In this document: positions 1-4,313 of the stretch, piece by piece
Layout: every line of letters starts with the position of its first letter
Numbering within the stretch: the first letter of the stretch is position 1
NCBI GenBank assembly: GCA_946999425.1
Contig: CAMQDG010000077.1
Coordinates: forward strand, 1-6,206
Direction of reading: 5' to 3'
Source of the DNA: an uncultured Peptoniphilus sp.
GTDB taxonomy: Bacteria > Bacillota > Clostridia > Tissierellales > Peptoniphilaceae
Length of the DNA stretch: 6,206 nt
Position numbers and translations under genes: made by a program
Notes under the pieces: generated by a model
Databases searched by the model: none
The model's input: the letters and a program-made list of their open reading frames with translations, nothing else
What the model was told of the DNA's origin: nothing

Positions 1-145
1 GAATTTATTAAAACAAAATAAAAAAATGAAAAAGAATAAATAGAGAAAAAATGTATTTTGAAAAATTAAAAACAAAATAAAAATAAAAATTTAAAATAAA
101 TTTTAAAAATGCTCTACCTATAGCATAAAAAATTTTATTTATCTT

Positions 146-181
146 TTCTAAGAAAAATCTTAGAATTTTTCAAAAAATTCT
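146..181 (+). terminator. Overlapping hairpins, possible terminator of an upstream transcript
   Basis: Bases 146-153 (TTCTAAGA) pair perfectly with 158-165 across an AAAA loop, and five T residues follow, which is the layout of a weak intrinsic terminator reading rightward. Bases 162-170 (AGAATTTTT) also pair perfectly with 173-181 across a two-base CA loop. The two stems share 162-165, so they cannot both form fully. The stems contain few G-C pairs, so strength is doubtful. The element lies upstream of the predicted promoter at 207-236, so it more likely ends an unseen left-hand transcript than controls the surface-protein gene. Confidence 0.4.
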
Positions 182-206
182 TTGGACAAATCTTAATAAT
201 TGGATG

Positions 207-236
207 TTGAAAACCACAAAGACGTCCCTTTATAAT
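207..236 (+). promoter_or_regulatory. Sigma-A-type promoter for the surface-protein gene
   Basis: TTGAAA at 207-212 (-35, one mismatch to TTGACA) and a perfect TATAAT at 231-236 (-10) are separated by 18 bases. Transcription would begin near 243, giving an untranslated leader of about 70 bases before the ATG at 313. The element is placed correctly and is the best promoter match in this leader. Confidence 0.65.
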
Positions 237-296
237 TATTCTAAGTGTCTTTAACTTTAAAAGAACTTAACAAAAAATTTAAAACTATAAAATAAG

Positions 297-304
297 AAAA
301 GGAG
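297..304 (+). promoter_or_regulatory. Ribosome binding site of the surface-protein gene
   Basis: AAAAGGAG ends eight bases before the ATG at 313. This spacing supports that ATG as the start and agrees with the signal peptide that begins immediately after it. Confidence 0.8.
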
Positions 305-312
305 CTTAATAA

Positions 313-1875
313 ATGAATAATAATTTTAAAAAACCCCTATCTTTAGCTTTAGCTTTTGTGATGATACCGGCTATACTTCCAACTAATACCCATGCACAAG
401 GAAATACTGGTATTGAATATGGTAATGTTCCTATACAAAGTGTAGCAAGCTTTAACAAAAACGATATTATAAATATAACTTGTACTGATCAGCCTAAGTT
501 AAATTACAAATATGGTGATGAAAATAAAAATAAATTAGACCTTTCAAACCTTAGTGTAACTTTAGCAGATAATAACTATAAAAATATAGTAGTTAAGTTT
601 GCAGATTTTAGTGACTATGGTTTGACAACTAACTATCAAAATGGACAGGTTCTAAGGCAAGAGGACAACGGAAAAAAGATTAAAATTTCTACTACTTCAT
701 CTACAAGAAATGTACCTCCTGCAGAAACAAAGCCTTTATCAGTTACATCAGGTATTCTTGATGAAAGTAATATTAAGACCCTATCCTTTAAGGAAGATAC
801 TAAAAAGACTTATATTGCTGGCGATAAACTTGATTTAGATAATCTTAAAATTGTTTTAACTGATACTAATGACAACGAAAAAGAATTTTCTTATAAAGAT
901 TCAATGAATAAATTTAATTTAAAGTTTGATGGTAAACCCTTAGAAGATAGACCTTTAACAAAGGCTGATGATGGTAAAATCCTCCTTGTAAGTTTAAGTT
1001 CCGATTCTGCAAAAGATGATGAAATTACAATAAAGGTCCTCGACTTTGAACCTGATTATATTCAAAGTATTGAAGTTAAAAATCAACCAAGACTTAGATA
1101 TTCTTCTAAAGAAAAATTAGATTTATCAAAGCTTTCCATAAACTTGGTGGATCAAAATGGACTTAAAAAAGAAGTTAAATTTAATGATTTTGCATCAAAT
1201 TCTATAAGTACAGATCCTAAGCATGGAACTATTTTAGAAAATCAAAATGGTCCTATAAGGGTAACTTTAAATAAAAATGGCAGACTTTTTACTACAAACA
1301 CTGGAAATCTTGAAATATCCTATTTAAGACCAAAAAAGAATGATTCTCCACTAAATCATTCAAGGAGTTACAGAAAATTTTATATAGGAAATGCTTCAAC
1401 TAATAAAAAAGATAAAAAGGATAAAAAGGATAAGGAAAAAAATACAAAGGTTACTGCAACTTATGTATTAAAAATCGGGGAGACATCTTTTAGTAAATCT
1501 GCTAATGGAAAAGATGAAAACTTATTTACAGATGTATCTCCTATTATTAAAGATTCAAGACTTATGCTTCCCTTAAGATTTATTTCAGATTTAATCGGAG
1601 CTGAGGTTAAGTGGGATGCTTCTACAAGGACTGCTCAATTTACCAAGGACGGTTTAAGCGCAAAGATTCAAATTGATGGCAAGGAGATTGTTTTATCCAA
1701 TGGTAAAATTATAAAACTTGATTCTAAAGTTCTTTGTATAAAGGGAAGAATTTTACTACCTCTTACAACGATTTCACAAATCTTTTCCCTTACAAATGGT
1801 AATAGTGATGATGGTATTGAACAGGATATTGAATGGGATAAGACTAGTAGGACTATTAAAATAAATGTAAAATAA
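313..1875 (+). CDS. Secreted protein with Ig-like (Big_3-type) modules and copper-amine-oxidase-N-like domain
   Basis: This 520-residue protein is probably exported and cell-surface associated. Residues 1-28 form a signal peptide: a basic start (NNNFKK), a hydrophobic core and a THA cleavage site before Gln29. Three related modules follow at about 57-129, 155-241 and 250-320. Each has an LDL(S/D)(N/K)L..L.D core near its start, and modules 1 and 3 end with a GxxL....NG element, as in bacterial Ig-like group 3 domains. A Lys/Asp-rich linker occupies 364-379. Residues 383-518 resemble the copper amine oxidase N-terminal domain family (LMLPLRFISDLIGAEVKWD at 417-435, and a second half-motif RILLPLTTISQIF with IEWDKTSRTIKI). 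In Firmicutes surface proteins this domain is thought to be structural; no amine oxidase catalytic domain is present, so no enzyme activity is implied. There is no LPXTG motif or C-terminal membrane anchor, so any wall attachment would be non-covalent. The gene appears monocistronic. A role in adhesion or wall binding is inference. Confidence 0.88.
   Translation: MNNNFKKPLSLALAFVMIPAILPTNTHAQGNTGIEYGNVPIQSVASFNKNDIINITCTDQPKLNYKYGDENKNKLDLSNLSVTLADNNYKNIVVKFADFSDYGLTTNYQNGQVLRQEDNGKKIKISTTSSTRNVPPAETKPLSVTSGILDESNIKTLSFKEDTKKTYIAGDKLDLDNLKIVLTDTNDNEKEFSYKDSMNKFNLKFDGKPLEDRPLTKADDGKILLVSLSSDSAKDDEITIKVLDFEPDYIQSIEVKNQPRLRYSSKEKLDLSKLSINLVDQNGLKKEVKFNDFASNSISTDPKHGTILENQNGPIRVTLNKNGRLFTTNTGNLEISYLRPKKNDSPLNHSRSYRKFYIGNASTNKKDKKDKKDKEKNTKVTATYVLKIGETSFSKSANGKDENLFTDVSPIIKDSRLMLPLRFISDLIGAEVKWDASTRTAQFTKDGLSAKIQIDGKEIVLSNGKIIKLDSKVLCIKGRILLPLTTISQIFSLTNGNSDDGIEQDIEWDKTSRTIKINVK
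1411..1437 (+). repeat. 9-bp tandem repeat encoding the Lys/Asp linker
   Basis: GATAAAAAG occurs twice exactly (1411-1419, 1420-1428) and is followed by a diverged copy GATAAGGAA (1429-1437). It encodes Asp-Lys-Lys units at residues 367-375, between the Ig-like part and the copper-amine-oxidase-N-like domain. The unit is a multiple of three, so gain or loss of copies would change linker length without shifting the frame. Confidence 0.75.
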
Positions 1876-1895
1876 TTTTAAACTTATAGTAAAAG

Positions 1896-1922
1896 AGCTG
1901 GGAAAATTTCCCAGCTTTTTTT
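1896..1922 (+). terminator. Intrinsic terminator of the surface-protein gene
   Basis: GCTGGGAAA at 1897-1905 pairs perfectly with TTTCCCAGC at 1907-1915 around a single central A. The stem extends by A1896-T1916, and T residues run to 1922. It begins about 20 bases after the stop codon. In practice the loop must open by a few pairs. On the opposite strand the trailing sequence is only TCTTTT, so it could also weakly back up termination of trmB. Confidence 0.9.
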
Positions 1923-1936
1923 GCAATTTCAACTTT

Positions 1937-1962
1937 AAAATAAATGTCTAAACAGACATTTA
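1937..1962 (-). terminator. Hairpin at the 3' end of trmB
   Basis: A perfect 9-bp inverted repeat (TAAATGTCT at 1941-1949 and its complement at 1954-1962, four-base loop) sits six bases after the trmB stop. Read leftward, the stem runs into TTTT at 1937-1940 and then AAAG, so the U-tract is short and the stem AT-rich. It is a plausible weak terminator or 3' stabilising hairpin, backed up by the stronger hairpin at 1896-1922. Confidence 0.5.
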
Positions 1963-1967
1963 TAATT

Positions 1968-2606
1968 TTATTTTATTCTTTTGAAGATTCCAAAACAAAT
2001 GGGCTTGTTCATTTTTCTCCATTTGCTCTCATATTCTGTTACTATGTTGTCCGGATAGTCTTCCATTTTCATGTCTAAGGTTTTTTCCACTGGTTCAAAG
2101 CCGTTTTCTTCAAAGTATTTTATAGATTCTAAAAATAAATCTCTGTCGTCTACTTTTAATTCTATAGTGCCGCCAATTTTTAAGAATTTTTTATATTCTT
2201 TTAAAAATCTTGGATGGGTCAGCCTTCTTTTTTTGTGTCTTTCTTTGGGCCATGGATTGCAAAAATTTATATAAATTTTATCAATTGTATTTTCCTTAAA
2301 ACACTCCCCTACTTGTTCTATATCTATGGCAACAGCTCTTACGTTTTTATTTTCTAAGGCTTCTATTTTTCTTCCGGCATAGATAAAGGCATTGGTTTCT
2401 CTATCAAAAGTTACATAATTATAGTTGGGATTTTTTTGAGAAAGTATGGAAATAAATTGACCCTTTCCTCCTCCAAGTTCTACCCTTATGGGATTATCGT
2501 TGCCAAAAATTTCTTGCCATGAATCTTTTAAGCCCTGAGTTTCAAAATAAACATAGGGGTTTTCTTTCATCTCTGGTATTGCAAAATGTTTTTTTCTAAG
2601 TCTCAT
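1968..2606 (-). CDS. trmB: tRNA (guanine-N7-)-methyltransferase TrmB
   Basis: This enzyme transfers a methyl group from S-adenosylmethionine to N7 of G46 in the variable loop of tRNAs. The 212-residue protein has a Rossmann methyltransferase fold. The SAM-binding loop ELGGGKGQF is at 43-51, an acidic residue after strand 2 is at D68 (TFDRE), the family motif NFCNPWPKERHKKRRLT is at 114-130, and the C-terminal TEYESKW motif is at 190-196. Length matches the Firmicutes family. I chose the ATG at 2604-2606 because families typically begin MRLR and because AAAGAG at 2615-2620 lies eight bases upstream; an in-frame GTG three codons earlier (2613-2615) would place the start inside that ribosome binding site. 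Position 117 is Asn where many homologues have Asp (DPWPK), a residue implicated in catalysis; the rest of the motif is intact, so I still call it functional. The gene converges with the surface-protein gene and seems to be a single-gene unit. Confidence 0.93.
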   Translation of the reverse strand: MRLRKKHFAIPEMKENPYVYFETQGLKDSWQEIFGNDNPIRVELGGGKGQFISILSQKNPNYNYVTFDRETNAFIYAGRKIEALENKNVRAVAIDIEQVGECFKENTIDKIYINFCNPWPKERHKKRRLTHPRFLKEYKKFLKIGGTIELKVDDRDLFLESIKYFEENGFEPVEKTLDMKMEDYPDNIVTEYESKWRKMNKPICFGIFKRIK

Positions 2607-2633
2607 ATTCACCACTCTTTTTATAATATTTTC

Positions 2634-2662
2634 ATTATAACTTAAATTTTAAAAAAAATAAA
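2634..2662 (-). promoter_or_regulatory. Possible trmB promoter
   Basis: Read leftward, a perfect TATAAT lies at 2634-2639, 27 bases before the trmB ATG. A -35 with 17-base spacing would be TTTATT at 2657-2662, which is a poor match and lies inside the U-tract of the preceding terminator. The -10 is credible; the -35 is weak. A preceding terminator makes a separate promoter for trmB likely. Confidence 0.4.
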
Positions 2663-2685
2663 AACCCCGAAAAATTTCGAGGTTT
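2651..2685 (-). terminator. Intrinsic terminator downstream of the CoA-transferase region
   Basis: Bases 2662-2672 and 2675-2685 form an 11-bp stem with a two-base loop. Read leftward as RNA every position pairs, including one G-U wobble where the plus strand would have a C-A mismatch at 2667/2680. The stem is followed by a long T-rich tract (2651-2661 read as TTTTATTTTTT). The strand asymmetry of the wobble and the U-tract both point to leftward termination, of the CoA-transferase transcript and whatever the remnant at 2704-2868 once belonged to. Confidence 0.85.
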
Positions 2686-2703
2686 CTATCTTTTTATTAA
2701 TTT

Positions 2704-2868
2704 TTATTTGTTGTCCAAGTGGTAGATTATTGATGAAAGTTGTGTCCTTGTTGATAATCCTGTAGGATCAAAGAAATAAGTTCCATCTTTTTTATCGTTA
2801 TCTTTAAATCCTGTTATTATCACAAGTTCTGCACTTTTAAATTTATCTGTTGGATCTTCTCCAAATAT
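2704..2868 (-). pseudogene. Coding-like remnant without a start codon, overlapping the CoA-transferase 3' end
   Basis: Read leftward in a different frame from the CoA-transferase, 54 sense codons run from just after a TGA (2869-2871) to a TAA (2704-2706). The predicted peptide looks like real protein: it begins IFGEDPTDKF, has a hydrophobic strand ELVIITGF, then DGTYFFDPTGLSTRTQLSSI and ends HLDNK. There is no ATG; the only start-type codons are a GTG in the hydrophobic strand and a TTG five codons from the end, and neither has a clear ribosome binding site. A terminator lies about 20 bases beyond its stop. The likeliest reading is the surviving 3' end of a degraded gene. Alternatives are a +1 frameshift extension of the CoA-transferase or chance. 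I do not recognise the family. Confidence 0.4.
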
Positions 2869-4183
2869 TCATTTTTTCAGCTTCTTTTATTAGTTGATCT
2901 CTAAATTCTGGAGCTGATATGGAAATTAAAGCCTCAGCCCTTTGCCATGTGGACATGCCCTTTAAGTTTACCTTTCCATATTCAGTAACAACCCAGTGGG
3001 TGTTTGGTCTTGCTGCTGTTATAGCAGATCCTGAAGATAAAGTGGGAACAATTCTTGATTCTTCTTTTCCTTCTTTTTTATTCATAAATTTTGAAGAAAG
3101 ACAAATAAAAGACTTTCCGCCCTTTGATAAATATGCTCCAAGGACAAAGTCAAGTTGTCCGCCGGCACCTGAAATATGCCTTAATCCACTGGACTCAGAA
3201 GAAACTTGTCCGAATAAATCTATATTTACGGCGTTATTAATGGAAATAAAATTATCTATTTGAGAAATAATTCTTGCATCATTTGTATAACTTGTAGGTG
3301 CAGCCATACATTGAGGATTGTTGTTTATAAAGTCGTACATTTCTTGTGTTCCTGCTGCAAAACCATAAACCTGTCTATATCTATCTATGGGTTTTTTAGC
3401 TCCGGTTATTTTTCCATTTTTGTACATATCAACGAATCCATCAACATACATTTCAGTGTGAACTCCAAGATCTTTAAGGTCTGATTGAGCAATTAAGGAA
3501 CCTACTGCATTGGGCATTCCGCCTATACCAAGTTGTAAACAAGCTCCATTGGGAATTTCTCCTACAATAAGCTCTGCAACTTTTTCATCTACAGGTCCGA
3601 AAGAACCTTTTGGAAGTTTTCCAAGATCAGGGTTATCCCCTTCAACAATATAATCTACATTACTTATATGGACATCTGCTTCAAAGCCTGCTAGTCCTCT
3701 TGCCATTTTTTTATTAACTTCAACAACGACAACTTTGGCTTTTTCAATAACAGCCATTAAATGAGATGCTGAAAGTCCAAAATTAAAATATCCATGTTCA
3801 TCCATGGAAGTTGTTGTAATATAAGCAACATCAACTTCACAATTTTCTCTATAATATTTTGGAAGTTCTGAATATCTAAGAGGAATATAAAATCCTCCAT
3901 CGCCTGTATTTATTCTTTTTCTGTCAGCTCCTCCAGAGTGCCAGGAAAGCCAAACAAATGCATCTCCATTAGGGTCAGCCTTAAAAATTTCAGGTTCCCA
4001 AAGTAAAACTCCACCACGGATTTTTACATCTTTTAATTCTTTAGCTCTTTTTGCAAGAGCCTTATCAATTGCAACTGGTGTATTTACACACCAGGCAAAG
4101 TCAACATAATCTCCACTTCTTACAAGACTTGCTGCCTTGTCTGCACTGATTAATTTTTCTTCATACTCTTTTTTATAATCCAT
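2843..4183 (-). CDS. Acetyl-CoA hydrolase/transferase-family CoA-transferase, probably butyryl-CoA:acetate or 4-hydroxybutyrate CoA-transferase
   Basis: This cytoplasmic enzyme moves CoA between an acyl-CoA and acetate by a ping-pong mechanism through a glutamyl-CoA intermediate. In butyrate-producing anaerobes the reaction releases butyrate and regenerates acetyl-CoA. The 446-residue protein is full length for the family. The N-terminal half contains SGDYVDFAWCVNTP (23-36) and RYSELPKYYREN (103-114). The CoA-binding glycine loop GIGGMPNAVG is at 219-228, the catalytic glutamate is E244 in HTEMYVDG, and the second oxyanion/CoA-binding stretch SGAGGQLDFVLGAYLSKGG is at 338-356. The C-terminus ends IWRRSNR, as I recall for complete relatives. 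The start at 4183 is fixed by AGGAGG five bases upstream. Sequence motifs do not separate butyryl-CoA from 4-hydroxybutyryl-CoA as substrate, so that choice is open. The gene has its own promoter and no pathway partners in the window. A coding-like remnant overlaps its last codons in another frame. Confidence 0.9.
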   Translation of the reverse strand: MDYKKEYEEKLISADKAASLVRSGDYVDFAWCVNTPVAIDKALAKRAKELKDVKIRGGVLLWEPEIFKADPNGDAFVWLSWHSGGADRKRINTGDGGFYIPLRYSELPKYYRENCEVDVAYITTTSMDEHGYFNFGLSASHLMAVIEKAKVVVVEVNKKMARGLAGFEADVHISNVDYIVEGDNPDLGKLPKGSFGPVDEKVAELIVGEIPNGACLQLGIGGMPNAVGSLIAQSDLKDLGVHTEMYVDGFVDMYKNGKITGAKKPIDRYRQVYGFAAGTQEMYDFINNNPQCMAAPTSYTNDARIISQIDNFISINNAVNIDLFGQVSSESSGLRHISGAGGQLDFVLGAYLSKGGKSFICLSSKFMNKKEGKEESRIVPTLSSGSAITAARPNTHWVVTEYGKVNLKGMSTWQRAEALISISAPEFRDQLIKEAEKMNIWRRSNR

Positions 4184-4188
4184 ATACG

Positions 4189-4194
4189 CCTCCT
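4189..4194 (-). promoter_or_regulatory. Strong ribosome binding site of the CoA-transferase gene
   Basis: Read leftward, AGGAGG lies five bases before the ATG at 4181-4183. It is a perfect core match to the anti-Shine-Dalgarno sequence and fits a highly expressed fermentation enzyme. Confidence 0.88.
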
Positions 4195-4204
4195 AATTAT
4201 TATG

Positions 4205-4218
4205 TGAAAACATTTCCT
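4205..4218. promoter_or_regulatory. cre-like candidate CcpA operator in the CoA-transferase leader
   Basis: On the plus strand TGAAAACATTTCCT matches the catabolite-responsive consensus TGWAARCGYTWNCW at 13 of 14 positions. The single mismatch is A for the central G, which is normally well conserved. It lies just downstream of the predicted transcription start (about 4220 read leftward), a position where CcpA binding would block initiation or elongation. Carbon control of a fermentative CoA-transferase is plausible, but this is a motif call in AT-rich DNA, where chance matches are common. Confidence 0.35.
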
Positions 4219-4226
4219 TTTGAAAT

Positions 4227-4254
4227 ATTATATCATGTTTTTATAGGATATTCA
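4227..4254 (-). promoter_or_regulatory. Promoter of the CoA-transferase gene
   Basis: Read leftward, a perfect TATAAT at 4227-4232 is preceded at 16 bases by TGAATA (4249-4254), a weak -35. The start point would be near 4220, giving a leader of about 37 bases that contains the cre-like site and ends in the strong ribosome binding site. The preceding hairpin at 4271-4300 separates it from copA transcription. Confidence 0.55.
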
Positions 4255-4270
4255 TTGCTTAAAATTTTTC

Positions 4271-4300
4271 AAAAATAAAAAATGGCATATTATTATGCCA
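4271..4300 (-). terminator. Terminator after copA
   Basis: TGGCATA (4283-4289) pairs with TATGCCA (4294-4300) around a four-base loop. Read leftward the stem is followed by TTTTTTATTTTT (4271-4282), and it lies about a dozen bases after the copA stop. Seven T residues also follow the stem on the plus strand (4302-4308), so it could work in both directions, but the only transcript known to reach it here is copA. Confidence 0.85.
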
Positions 4301-4313
4301 CTTTTTTTAACTT

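Larger units (their letters stand above)
1..312. other. Gene-free AT-rich leader region
   Basis: No convincing gene lies here. All frames are broken by frequent stops, and the only start-like codons open very short frames. The first 110 bases are extremely A-rich, with only about nine G or C, and carry an imperfect direct repeat of a TTAAAACAAAATAAAAA-type unit near 8-24 and 66-83. The stretch could include the last few codons of an upstream gene (for example a frame ending at the TAA at 19-21), but this cannot be shown. The right half holds overlapping hairpins at 146-181, a promoter at 207-236 and the ribosome binding site of the next gene, each listed separately. Confidence 0.7.

Noticed and set aside
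105..130. ATGCT...AGCAT inverted repeat as a hairpin
   Set aside because: Only five base pairs form, the flanks do not pair, and no T-tract follows.
313..1875. A functional copper link between the copper-amine-oxidase-N-like protein and copA
   Set aside because: The domain name is historical; no copper site or oxidase domain is present. The genes are on opposite strands and separated by two unrelated genes and several terminators.
2071..2274. Open frame antisense to trmB
   Set aside because: Its translation shows no recognisable motif and it lies wholly within a clear trmB gene on the other strand. Long antisense frames are expected from the codon bias of such genes.
2613..2615. GTG as the trmB start, three codons upstream of the ATG
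   Set aside because: It overlaps the AAAGAG ribosome binding site, while the ATG at 2604-2606 has eight-base spacing and gives the usual MRLR start.
2704..2800. Choline-binding or cell-wall-binding repeat in the remnant frame (DGTYFFDPTG resembles such repeats)
   Set aside because: Only one partial unit is present and the characteristic Trp-Tyr pairs and tandem copies are missing, so the resemblance is not enough to name a family.
2919..3484. Two open frames antisense to the CoA-transferase gene
   Set aside because: They mirror a well-supported gene and show no family motif of their own.
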